Positions 42,516 through 51,420 of a stretch of DNA of 64,000 nucleotides are shown here, piece by piece. Every line of letters begins with the position of its first letter. Positions within the stretch are counted from its first letter, which is position 1. The position numbers were made by a program, and so were the translations under genes. The notes under the pieces are model-generated. The model worked only from the letters and a program-made list of their open reading frames with translations, did not search any database and was not told the origin of the DNA. Location of the stretch: contig NZ_KZ984557.1 of NCBI RefSeq assembly GCF_003574445.1, forward strand, positions 235,542 to 299,541, written 5' to 3'. The stretch comes from Streptomyces sp. YIM 130001 (GTDB lineage: Bacteria > Actinomycetota > Actinomycetes > Streptomycetales > Streptomycetaceae).

Positions 42516-42893
42516 CGGGCGGGAGCCGTCCGCCGGGCCGGAAACGGCACATATCGTCGGACGGAATCAGCGCACAACTCCATATATCGAGCCGTATCGA
42601 CCGGTATTCAGTCGTAAGCAGCGGTCCGTGACAGGTGGCAGATCCACCGGTCGCGGGCCGTTTGTCGTGTGCCGGGTGGCGCTCCGGCCGGGTGCCCTTT
42701 CGGCTGCCGCCCCCGGCGCCGTGTGCAGCCGTTAGTGTGGGGCCCCGTCCGAGACGCCCCGGCGCCCCCACGGGGCCCAGGGACTGCCGACCGGATCGGG
42801 GCGGGGCCGGCTGAGGGCCGGATTTCCGCGCCGACCGGACGACATGCCTCCGGGGCGTCCACCGCAGTCCATCGAACCGGGGCCCGTACCTCG
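42516..42893. other. Intergenic region between whiB and the glycosyltransferase
   Basis: No gene is supported in these 378 bases. The part near 42540-42615 is relatively AT-rich (CATATATCGAG around 42582) and could hold a promoter; TTAGTGT near 42734 is a possible -10 for the glycosyltransferase, giving a leader of about 150 bases. No clear terminator follows whiB. Confidence 0.4.
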
Positions 42894-45800
42894 ATGTCCG
42901 TGCACAGCCATCCGGCAGACCCGCAGGGCACTGCCGCTCCCGAGTTCCCCAGGCATGTCGTCACCGCCGTGCTCGTCGCCCACGACGGTGCCCGCTGGCT
43001 GCCCGACGCGCTCGCCGGCCTGCTCGGCCAGGGACGCCCCGTGCAGAACGTCGTCGCCGCCGACACCGGCAGCGCCGACGACTCCGCCCGCATCGTCACC
43101 GACGCGCTCGGCGCCGACCGGGTCGTGCACCTGGCCCGGCGTACCGGCTTCGGTGCCGCCGTCGGCGAGGCCGCCCGCACGGCCGGCGTCCTCACCCCGG
43201 AGGACCTCCCGTATCTCAAGCGGCCGAGCAGCTGGGACCCGGTCACCCGGACCTGGCGCGACGAGGCGTACGAGATGCCGGAGCTGCCGCACGGCGAGCC
43301 CGTGCAGTGGCTGTGGCTGCTGCACGACGACTGCGCTCCCGAGCCCGGCGCCCTCGCCGCCCTCCTTCAACTCGTGGAGAACGAGCGGGAGCTGAACCGC
43401 GACGTCGCCGTCGTCGGCCCCAAGCTGCGCGGCTGGTACGACCGCCGTCAGCTCCTCGAGGTCGGCGTCTCCATCGCGCACAGCGGACGCCGCTGGACGG
43501 GCATCGACCGCCGTGAGCAGGACCAGGGGCAGCACGACCAGACCCGGCCGGTGCTCTCGGTGTCCAGTGCGGGCATGCTGATCCGGCGCGATGTCTTCGA
43601 GCAGCTGGGCGGTTTCGACCGTCGACTCCCGCTGATGCGTGACGACGTCGACCTGTGCTGGCGCGCGCAGGCCGCCGGCCACCGCGTCATGATCGCGCCG
43701 GACGCGGTCGTACGCCATGCCGAGGCCGCTTCCCGCGAGCGCCGCACCGTCGACTGCGCGGGCCGTGGAGCCACCAGCCCGCACCGGGTCGACAAGGCCG
43801 GCGCCGTCTACACCCTGCTCACCAACTCACGGGCCGCCGTGCTGCCCTGGGTGCTGCTGCGCCTCGTCGTCGGCACCCTGCTGCGTACGCTCGCCTACCT
43901 GGTCGGCAAGACGCCGGGACAGGCGCTCGACGAAGTGGCCGGGCTGACCGGCACGTTGCTGCGGCCCGGACGCATCATCGGGGCCAGGCGCCGCCGGGGC
44001 AGACCGGCCACCGAAGCCGCCGAACTGCGGCCGCTGTTCCCGCCACCCGGTGCCACCGTCCGGGTCACCGTCGAGCAGGTCGCCTCCGGACTCGTCGGCC
44101 GCTCCGACCCGGACGCCTCATCCGGAGGCCGGCACGGGGCCGTGGAGAGCGGGCCCGGTGACGACGACGCGGACTTCCTGGAGATCGACCAGTTCGCCCG
44201 GGTGAAGCGGCTCGCGCGCAAGCCGGGGCCTGCGCTCTTCGCCGTTCTGCTGCTCGTCGCGTTGATCGCGAGCCGTTCGCTGCTCGGCGGCGGGGCACTC
44301 GCGGGCGGCGCCCTGCTGCCCGCACCCTCGGACGCCTCCGCGCTCTGGGACCGGTACCTGGACGCCTGGCACGCGGTCGGCACCGGCGGCACGCAGTCGG
44401 CGCCGCCCTACATCGCCCTGGTCGCCGGGCTCGCGACGCTGCTGTTCGGTTCGACGGGGCTCGCGGTCACGGTGCTCCTGATCGGTTCGGTGCCGCTGGC
44501 CGGCGTCTCCGCCTACTTCGCCTCCCGGCCGCTCGTCCAGTCCCGGCTGCTGCGGGCCTGGGCCGCCGTCGCGTACGCCTTCCTGCCCGCGGCCACCGGT
44601 GCTCTCGCGGGCGGCCGGATCGGTACCGCGGTCCTGGCCATGCTGCTGCCGCTGATCGCGCGTGCCGGTCTCGCCGCCAGCGGGCTGCTCGCGGCTTCGC
44701 CCGGGGCGCGCGGCAGTTGGCGCGCCACCTGGGCATACGCCCTGCTGCTCACGGTCACCACCGCATTCACGCCGATCGTGTGGCCCATCGCGTTCGTGCT
44801 CGGCATCGGCCTGCTCGTGCTGCGCCGCGACGACCTCGTCGCGCAGGGCCTCCGGTTCCTCGCGGCGCTCGGTGTGCCGCTGCTCGTACTCGCCCCCTGG
44901 TCGCTCACGCTGCTGCCGTTCGACTTCTTCGGCGAGGCCGGACTCTCGTACGGGACCGGGGCGGCGAGCGCGATCGACCTGCTCGGTCTGAGCCCCGGGG
45001 GGCCGGCCGCCGTCGGCGGACTGCTCCTGGCCGGCGTCGTGGCGGCCGCACTCGCCGCGCTGCTGCGTGGCGAACGGCGCCAGGCCGTCCTCACAGCCTG
45101 GGCCGTCGCCCTGACCGGTCTGGTCTTCGCCGCCCTCTCGAACATCTCGGCCTGGGCCGGTCCGGCCACCCTGGTCTACGGCATCGCGCTGATCGCAGCC
45201 GCGGTCCTCGGCGCCGACGGGGCGCGCTCCCGGGTCGCCGAGGAGAGCTTCGGCTGGCGGCAGCCGGTGGCCGCGCTGATCGCGGTGCTCGCCGCCGCGG
45301 GTCCGCTGCTCGTCGCGGCGGGCTGGATGATCCGCGGCGCGGACGGGCCGCTGGAGCGGCGCACGCCCGCGCAGGTGCCGGCCTTCGTCGCCGAGGAAGC
45401 GAGCACCCGCGACCAGGCACGCACGCTGGTACTCGACAGCTCCTCGGACGCCCGGGTCTCGTACTCGCTGGTCCGAGGCGCCGGCGCCCGGCTCGGCGAC
45501 GGCGAACTGACCCAGGCGGGCGGGGGCAACGACCGGCTCGACCGGACCGTCTCCCACCTCGTCGCGGGCTCCGGCGCCGACCAGGCGGACGAACTCGGCC
45601 TCTACGCCGTCCGGTACGTCCTGGTGCACGACGGGGCGCCGCGTCGGATGAGTCGTGTCCTGGACGCGACTCCGGGGCTCACCCGGCTCAGTCAGCAGGA
45701 CGGCAGCGCGCTCTGGCGGGTCGACCGGCAGGTCGCGCGCGCCGCGATCGTGCCGCCCGGCGACGCTGCGGGCGAGCCGCAACCGGTGGCCGCCGGGCCC

Positions 45801-46778
45801 GTGGAGGTCCACACCCGGATCCCGAACGGCGCCGAGGGGCGCGTGCTGCGCCTCGCGGACGCCGCCGACGACGGCTGGACGGCGACGCTCGACGGCAAGC
45901 CGCTGACCCGTACGACCGTGGCCGGCTGGGCCCAGGGCTTCGAACTGCCCGCAGGCGGCGGCCGGTTGGACGTCACCTTCGAGGAGCCGGGAGCCCACAC
46001 CGGCTGGCTCTTCGCGCAGGGCGCGATGGCCCTCGTCCTCGTGGTGCTCGCCCTGCCGGGGCGCCGCCGGACCGTCGACGACGACCTTCCGGACGAGGTG
46101 CCGGTGGTGCCCGCGCAGCCTGTCGAGGGCGAGGGGCGCAGGGCACGCAGGCTCCGGGCGCAAGCTGCGGAGGCCACGGAGGCCACGGAGGCCACGGAGG
46201 CCACGGAGGCCACGGAGGCCCCGGGAGGCTCGTCGGCGGACGGCACTGCCGTCGATCCGCAGGCAGGACCTCCCGCCGGCCCCCCGCCGGTCCCCGACGG
46301 CCCGCCTGCCGTGCCCCAGCAGCATGCGTACGGCGAGTGGGACGCGCCCAGCCATGCGGGCGCCGACCCGGCCGTGCACGGCATGGACGCGCATGCCGAC
46401 GCCGCTCAGCAGGGCGCCCCGTACGCCGCCGACCCCTACGGGCAGTACGCGGTCGACCCGTACCAACAGGATGCGTATCAGCAGGCCCCGTACGAGCCGG
46501 ATCCCTACGCGGCCGCTCCCTACGGCACCGGCACGTACCCGTCCGCGCCGCCTCAGCAGCCCCCCGCGCCCCAGCAGGACGCGGGCTACGCCCCGTACGG
46601 CTACCAGGGGGGCTACGGACAGCCGCCCGCCTACGACCCGGCGGCGTACGACCCACAGGGCCGCGGGCCGGACGAGCCGCCGTACGACCCGTCCCAGGAC
46701 CCGTCGTACCCCTCGTACGACCCCAGCACCTCCGGCAGCCGAAACGACAGCGAGCGCCCCGACGGGAGCCAGCAGTGA
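42894..46778 (+). CDS. Giant membrane glycosyltransferase (GT2 fused to multi-pass domain)
   Basis: A 1294-residue protein. Residues 20-330 are a GT2 domain: VTAVLVAHDGARWLPDAL, TGSADDSA, LLHDDCAPEPGALAAL and the acceptor motif RDDVDLCWRAQAAGH. After a linker come about 12 membrane helices (about 430-790), an extracellular segment (790-1030), a last helix and a cytoplasmic tail of about 240 residues rich in Pro, Tyr and Gln (PYGQYAVDPYQQDAYQ). EAT repeats start the tail. It probably builds or exports an envelope glycan. It is translationally coupled to the DUF5719 gene. I chose the ATG MSVHSHPADP; its ribosome-binding site is weak. Confidence 0.88.
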   Translation: MSVHSHPADPQGTAAPEFPRHVVTAVLVAHDGARWLPDALAGLLGQGRPVQNVVAADTGSADDSARIVTDALGADRVVHLARRTGFGAAVGEAARTAGVLTPEDLPYLKRPSSWDPVTRTWRDEAYEMPELPHGEPVQWLWLLHDDCAPEPGALAALLQLVENERELNRDVAVVGPKLRGWYDRRQLLEVGVSIAHSGRRWTGIDRREQDQGQHDQTRPVLSVSSAGMLIRRDVFEQLGGFDRRLPLMRDDVDLCWRAQAAGHRVMIAPDAVVRHAEAASRERRTVDCAGRGATSPHRVDKAGAVYTLLTNSRAAVLPWVLLRLVVGTLLRTLAYLVGKTPGQALDEVAGLTGTLLRPGRIIGARRRRGRPATEAAELRPLFPPPGATVRVTVEQVASGLVGRSDPDASSGGRHGAVESGPGDDDADFLEIDQFARVKRLARKPGPALFAVLLLVALIASRSLLGGGALAGGALLPAPSDASALWDRYLDAWHAVGTGGTQSAPPYIALVAGLATLLFGSTGLAVTVLLIGSVPLAGVSAYFASRPLVQSRLLRAWAAVAYAFLPAATGALAGGRIGTAVLAMLLPLIARAGLAASGLLAASPGARGSWRATWAYALLLTVTTAFTPIVWPIAFVLGIGLLVLRRDDLVAQGLRFLAALGVPLLVLAPWSLTLLPFDFFGEAGLSYGTGAASAIDLLGLSPGGPAAVGGLLLAGVVAAALAALLRGERRQAVLTAWAVALTGLVFAALSNISAWAGPATLVYGIALIAAAVLGADGARSRVAEESFGWRQPVAALIAVLAAAGPLLVAAGWMIRGADGPLERRTPAQVPAFVAEEASTRDQARTLVLDSSSDARVSYSLVRGAGARLGDGELTQAGGGNDRLDRTVSHLVAGSGADQADELGLYAVRYVLVHDGAPRRMSRVLDATPGLTRLSQQDGSALWRVDRQVARAAIVPPGDAAGEPQPVAAGPVEVHTRIPNGAEGRVLRLADAADDGWTATLDGKPLTRTTVAGWAQGFELPAGGGRLDVTFEEPGAHTGWLFAQGAMALVLVVLALPGRRRTVDDDLPDEVPVVPAQPVEGEGRRARRLRAQAAEATEATEATEATEATEAPGGSSADGTAVDPQAGPPAGPPPVPDGPPAVPQQHAYGEWDAPSHAGADPAVHGMDAHADAAQQGAPYAADPYGQYAVDPYQQDAYQQAPYEPDPYAAAPYGTGTYPSAPPQQPPAPQQDAGYAPYGYQGGYGQPPAYDPAAYDPQGRGPDEPPYDPSQDPSYPSYDPSTSGSRNDSERPDGSQQ
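46171..46215 (+). repeat. Five exact 9-base tandem repeats
   Basis: AGGCCACGG repeated five times without change inside the glycosyltransferase gene, flanked by partial copies; it encodes EAT repeats at the start of the cytoplasmic tail. The unit is a multiple of three, so copy changes would not break the frame. Confidence 0.92.
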
Positions 46779-48301
46779 ACCGCACGACCCTCTCCCTGAT
46801 CGCGGCGGGCACGGGCCTCGTCGCCGTGACCGGCTTCGCCTCTCTCACGACCCCGGACTCGGGGGACGCGGACGCGTCGTCGGCGGCCGCGCGCAAGCCC
46901 GTCGAGCGGTCCAGCGTGCTGTGCCCGGCGCCGAGCACCTCGGACCTGGCGGAGACGGCGTACACCTCCTTCACGCCCAAGTCCGCCGCAGGCTCGGACT
47001 CCGCGGCCAAGGGGTCCGCCGAGCTCGCCGAGGCCCAGCGCAAACTCAAGGACGAGACCGACGACGACAAGGGCAAGGGCAAGGGCGACAAGAAGGGCAA
47101 GGGGGACAAGGGCAAGCCCTTCCTCACGCCCAAGGACCCGGGCAAGGCGGTCACCGGCGATGCCTCCGGAGCCGACGCCCCCGCGCTCGTCGGCTCCGCC
47201 GCCGGCTCGCTGGCGCCCGGCTGGACCGTGCAGCAGACCACGAAGGTCGCGGCCGGCAACGGGCGCGGACTGCTCGGGCTGGCCTGCTCGACACCCGACA
47301 CCGACTTCTGGTTCCCGGGCGCCAGCACGGCGAAGGAGCGGGGCGACTACGTCCACGTCACCAACCCGGACACCACGGCAGCCGTGGTCGACATCGAGCT
47401 GCACGGGCGCGACGGCGCCATCAAGTCCGAGCTGGGGGAGGGCATCCAGGTACCGCCCAAGTCCAGCGTCCCCGTCCTGCTCTCCACTCTCACCGACGAA
47501 CCGCAGACCAACCTGACCGCCCACGTCACCGCCCGTACCGGCCGGGTGGGCGCCGCCGTGCAGGCCCGCGACGACAAACTGGGCGCCGACTGGCTGCCGC
47601 CGTCCGCCGACCCGAGCGGCAGCGTGGTCCTGCCGGGCATACCGAAGGACGCCACCTCGGTCCGCCTGCTCGCCTACGCCCCGGGTGAGGACGACGCCGA
47701 CCTCAAGGTGTCGCTGGTCGGCCGCACCGGCTCGATCACCCCCGCGGGCAACGAGACTCTGCACGTCAAGAGCGGCATGACCGCCGCCGTCGACCTCGGG
47801 GACGTCACCAAGGGGGAGGCCGGTTCGCTGGTGCTCACCCCGACCGAGGACGCGACCCCCGTGGTGGCCGCCCTGCGGGTCACCCGCGGCAAGGGCGCCG
47901 ACCAGGAGATGGCCTTCATCCCGGCGGCCGCGCCGGTGGGTGAGCGGGCGACCGCCGCCGACAACCGGGCCAAGGGCTCCACGCTCGCTCTGACTGCCCC
48001 GCGCGGCACGGCGAAGGTCAAGGTCACCGCGTCCGCGGGCAGCGAGAGCGGACGCCCGGTCTCGAAGACGTACACCGTCAAGAAGGGCACCACACAGGCG
48101 GTCGAGGCGCCGGTGCCGAGCGGCTTGAAGGGGACGTACGCCCTCACCGTCGAGCAGGTCTCGGGCACGGTCCACGCGGCGCGGATGCTCGCGGAGACCG
48201 AGGACGGAGTGCCCATGTTCACCGTCCAGACCCTGCCGGACGACCGGGGCATGGTCGCGGTGCCCGAGGCCGAGCAGGATCTCGCGGTACTGCAGGACTG
48301 A
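46775..48301 (+). CDS. DUF5719-family secreted protein
   Basis: A 508-residue protein with an N-terminal signal/anchor (about 5-25), a Lys/Gly-rich linker (DDDKGKGKGDKKGKGDKGK near 98-116) and a long beta-rich extracytoplasmic part with LACSTPDTDFWFPGAST. The family is found in actinobacteria next to this type of glycosyltransferase; its function is unknown. Its GTG overlaps the glycosyltransferase stop (GTGA), so the two are made together and may act on the same glycan. Confidence 0.88.
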   Translation: MNRTTLSLIAAGTGLVAVTGFASLTTPDSGDADASSAAARKPVERSSVLCPAPSTSDLAETAYTSFTPKSAAGSDSAAKGSAELAEAQRKLKDETDDDKGKGKGDKKGKGDKGKPFLTPKDPGKAVTGDASGADAPALVGSAAGSLAPGWTVQQTTKVAAGNGRGLLGLACSTPDTDFWFPGASTAKERGDYVHVTNPDTTAAVVDIELHGRDGAIKSELGEGIQVPPKSSVPVLLSTLTDEPQTNLTAHVTARTGRVGAAVQARDDKLGADWLPPSADPSGSVVLPGIPKDATSVRLLAYAPGEDDADLKVSLVGRTGSITPAGNETLHVKSGMTAAVDLGDVTKGEAGSLVLTPTEDATPVVAALRVTRGKGADQEMAFIPAAAPVGERATAADNRAKGSTLALTAPRGTAKVKVTASAGSESGRPVSKTYTVKKGTTQAVEAPVPSGLKGTYALTVEQVSGTVHAARMLAETEDGVPMFTVQTLPDDRGMVAVPEAEQDLAVLQD

Positions 48302-48354
48302 GCGGCGCGTCGCCACTGCTGCGGCGTACGACGGTCCTGCGGGTCAGGAGCGTG

Positions 48355-48816
48355 TCACTCCTCGCCGTAGCGCGGGTCCACGGACTCGGGGGAGAGGCCG
48401 AGCAGCTCGGCGACCTGCTCGACCACGACCTCGTGGACCAGGGCCGCGCGCTCGTCGCGGCTCTTGGTCCTGATCTCGACCGGGCGCCGGTAGACGATGA
48501 TCCGGGCTCGGCGGTCGCCCTGCGCCTCCGCCGTGCCACCGAGCGGGACGGTCTCCTCGTGCAGCGCGTCCGACGGGGTGGAGGCGTCCTCCAGGCGGGG
48601 CACGTCGAGGACCAGGAAGTCGATGTCCGCGAGCTGCGGCCAGCGTCGCTCGAGCCGCTCCACGGAGTCCTGCACGAGGTCCGTGAAGCCCTCGGCCCTG
48701 CTGGCCGACAGGGGCACCTGGGGCGGCGCCACCGGTCCACGCATCCCGCGGCCGTGGCGGTCGCGGCGGCGGGGTCCGGGCTCTGCGGTGCGGGGCGGTT
48801 CGTGCTTGTCCATCAC
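48355..48816 (-). CDS. Metallopeptidase-family protein (minimal zincin-like)
   Basis: A 153-residue protein of the COG3824 type. The C-terminal helix HEVVVEQVAELLGLSPESVD carries the His-Glu of a zincin-like motif, but the second His of HExxH is not present in this stretch, so activity is unsure. The start region is basic and Pro-rich. The GTG at 48816 lies 6 bases from TACGCT (48823-48828), suggesting a leaderless mRNA; the ATG of the very next codon is the alternative. It is convergent with the DUF5719 gene. Confidence 0.84.
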   Translation of the reverse strand: MMDKHEPPRTAEPGPRRRDRHGRGMRGPVAPPQVPLSASRAEGFTDLVQDSVERLERRWPQLADIDFLVLDVPRLEDASTPSDALHEETVPLGGTAEAQGDRRARIIVYRRPVEIRTKSRDERAALVHEVVVEQVAELLGLSPESVDPRYGEE

Positions 48817-49182
48817 CGACGCAGCGTAGTCCTCCCCGGTGACAACGGGCTCGCGGCCCACGTCGGCGCTGACCCGTGCGAGGGGCTCCGGCCGGGTGCG
48901 CGAGGACCGTACGGCACATCCGCTGTCGCTTCCTGACCGATCCGGCCACTCTTGGGCTCGATTCCGGATAGCTCTCGGACCGTCGCCCCCATGGCAAATG
49001 ACGGCATTTCCACCAACTGGTGACCGGATCCAACACCCGTGGCCCGAGTGGCTCTTGGGGTACGCGCAGGTCAGCACGGGCGCTCCGGCGAGCACCGCAG
49101 GATCGTTTTCCCGGCGACACGGTGGGGTGACCTCGCGGAGAGTCGTCGCGGCCCGCTCAAGAGTGCGGTACCGTCCAACGTC

Positions 49183-49560
49183 GTGAGCCCTGTACGTCGC
49201 TGTTCGCGCACCGCCTGCGGCCGTCCCGCCGTCGCGACGCTGACGTACGTCTACGCCGACTCGACGGCGGTTCTCGGGCCCCTCGCGACGTACGCCGAAC
49301 CCCACTGCTACGACCTGTGCGCCGAGCACTCCGAGCGCCTCACCGCGCCGCGCGGCTGGGAAGTGGTCCGACTCGCCGACGCCGGTGGACCGTCCCGCCC
49401 GAGCGGCGACGATCTGGAGGCCCTCGCCAACGCCGTACGCGAGGCGGCCCGCCCGCAGGAGCGCGCCGCAGAGGCCGGTGGCAGCGGCCCCCGGGCGGCT
49501 GACCCGATGGAGGTCGCGCGCCGCGGCCACCTGCGGGTGCTCCGGTCGCCCGACTCCTGA
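49183..49560 (+). CDS. DUF3499-family protein
   Basis: A 125-residue actinobacterial protein. The conserved part is RRCSRTACGRPAVATLTYVY and AEPHCYDLCAEHSERLTAP, with four cysteines arranged like a small zinc-binding site, followed by a charged, variable C-terminus. The function is unknown. The GTG (MSPVRRCSRTACG) has TACCGT (49169-49174) 8 bases upstream and no ribosome-binding site, so it is probably leaderless. Upstream codons in the same frame lie beyond that promoter. Confidence 0.88.
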   Translation: MSPVRRCSRTACGRPAVATLTYVYADSTAVLGPLATYAEPHCYDLCAEHSERLTAPRGWEVVRLADAGGPSRPSGDDLEALANAVREAARPQERAAEAGGSGPRAADPMEVARRGHLRVLRSPDS

Positions 49561-49703
49561 GCGGCGACCGAGTCCCGTTCCCGCCGGCCGGTCCTCGCGG
49601 CCGATGTTTTCCCTTCAACCACCGTTACTGTACGAGCCATTGACTTCCGCTTGTCGCGGACACGACCATTCGGCGACCCGTGAACGATCACCGGGAGGCC
49701 CAT

Positions 49704-51320
49704 GTGTTCGTGCAGGAACTGGAACCGGTAGCCGACTCACTCACCCTGTCCGCCCTGGTCGCGGCCCTGCCCCTGGTCACCGTCCTGGTGCTGCTGGGCG
49801 TCGTACGGATGAAGGCCCACCTCGCGGGTCTCATCGGCCTCGCCGTCGCCGTGCTCGTCGCCTCGATCGCGTTCGGCATGCCCTTCGGGCAGACGCTGTC
49901 CAGCGGGGCGCAAGGCGTTCTGTTCGGCCTCTTCCCGATCATGTGGATCGTCGTCAACGCCCTGTGGGTGTACCGGATGACGGTCCGTACCCAGCACTTC
50001 GACATCCTGCGCCGGTCCTTCGGGCGCCTGTCCGACGACCCGCGCGTGCAGGCGCTGGTCGTCGCCTTCTGTTTCGGGGCGCTGCTCGAGGCGCTGGCCG
50101 GCTTCGGCGCGCCCGTGGCGATCAGTGCGGTGATGCTGGTCGCGCTCGGCTTCGACCCGGTGCGCGCGGCCGTCGTCGCCCTCGTCGCCAACACCGCTCC
50201 GGTCGCGTTCGGCGCGATGGGAACCCCGGTCGTGACGCTGGCCCAGGTCACCGGGCTTCCGCTGGACTCGGTGGCCTCGGTGGTCGGGCGCCAGACGCCG
50301 CTGCTCGCCCTTGTCGTCCCGCTGATCCTGGTCTTCCTGGTCGACGGCAGGCGCGGGCTGCGCGAGACCTGGCTGCCCGCCGTGGTCTGCGGCGTGGCCT
50401 TCGCCGCGGCGCAGTTCGCGGCGTCCAACTACGTGTCCGCCCAGCTCGCCGACATCGGTGCCGCCCTGGCCGGTGCCGCGGCCCTGGTCGCCGTTCCCAG
50501 CGCCCGTCGGCCGGCCGACGAACAAGTCCGCGCCGACGTCCTCACCGGGACGCGCAGCGAGGACCTGGACGTCGTGGACCCGCGCCCCGAGGTGGTGCGC
50601 GCCTACGCCCCGTACGCACTGATCGTCGCCGTCTTCTCGATAGCCCAGATCCCCGCCGTGAAGGACGTCTTCGACCGGGCGACCCGCAGCTTCGACTGGC
50701 CTCTTCTGTACGTCGCCAACCCCGACGGCGATCCTGTCAGCGGCAATGTGTTCTCGCTGCCGCTGGTCTCGACGGGCGGGACCCTGGTCCTGGTGGCGGG
50801 CCTTTTCACGGCACTGGTACTCGGGGTCCACGCGCGCGTGGCGCTGCGTGAGTGGGCCGCCACCGTGCACGAGTTGCGCTTCGCCATCCTGACGGTCGTC
50901 TCGGTGCTGGCCCTCGCCTATGTGATGAATCTGTCCGGACAGGCCGCCGTCATCGGGCACTTCGTGGCCGCCGCCGGTGCGGGACTGGCCTTCCTGTCGC
51001 CGGTGCTCGGCTGGTTCGGAGTCGCCGTGTCCGGATCCGACACCTCGGCCAACGCACTCTTCGGCGCCCTGCAGGTGACCGCGGCGCGGCAGTCCGGTCT
51101 GTCGCCCGATCTGCTTGCCGCCGCGAACAGTTCGGGCGGTGTGCTGGGCAAGATGATCTCGCCGCAGAACCTCACCATCGCCTGTGCGGCCGTCGGCCTC
51201 GCGGGCAAGGAGGGCGATCTGCTGCGCAAGGTCCTGCCCTGGAGCCTCGGACTGCTCCTGGTGATGTGCCTGATCGTCGTGGCCCAGAGCACCGTGGTCC
51301 TGGGCTGGATGCTGCCCTGA
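49704..51320 (+). CDS. L-lactate permease family (LctP/GlcA) transporter
   Basis: A 538-residue membrane protein with about 13 hydrophobic segments of the lactate/glycolate permease family; conserved stretches are FCFGALLEALAGFGAPVAI, NTAPVAFGAMGTPV and SGSDTSANALFGALQ. It imports lactate, probably with protons. I chose the GTG at 49704 because GGGAGG lies 5 bases upstream; a GTG at 49680 lies before that site. No lactate dehydrogenase gene is adjacent. Confidence 0.9.
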   Translation: MFVQELEPVADSLTLSALVAALPLVTVLVLLGVVRMKAHLAGLIGLAVAVLVASIAFGMPFGQTLSSGAQGVLFGLFPIMWIVVNALWVYRMTVRTQHFDILRRSFGRLSDDPRVQALVVAFCFGALLEALAGFGAPVAISAVMLVALGFDPVRAAVVALVANTAPVAFGAMGTPVVTLAQVTGLPLDSVASVVGRQTPLLALVVPLILVFLVDGRRGLRETWLPAVVCGVAFAAAQFAASNYVSAQLADIGAALAGAAALVAVPSARRPADEQVRADVLTGTRSEDLDVVDPRPEVVRAYAPYALIVAVFSIAQIPAVKDVFDRATRSFDWPLLYVANPDGDPVSGNVFSLPLVSTGGTLVLVAGLFTALVLGVHARVALREWAATVHELRFAILTVVSVLALAYVMNLSGQAAVIGHFVAAAGAGLAFLSPVLGWFGVAVSGSDTSANALFGALQVTAARQSGLSPDLLAAANSSGGVLGKMISPQNLTIACAAVGLAGKEGDLLRKVLPWSLGLLLVMCLIVVAQSTVVLGWMLP

Positions 51321-51420
51321 GGACACTGCCGGCACCGGCAGCCCCGACCGTCTGGTCCTGGTTGCCGGTGCGCCCGGGTAGTTTTGGGTGACCGCAGTGG
51401 ATTTCAGGAGAGGGCTGGCC

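Noticed and set aside
44118..46466. 782-codon minus-strand ORF under the giant glycosyltransferase gene
   Set aside because: Shadow frame; the plus strand has clear GT2 motifs and membrane helices.
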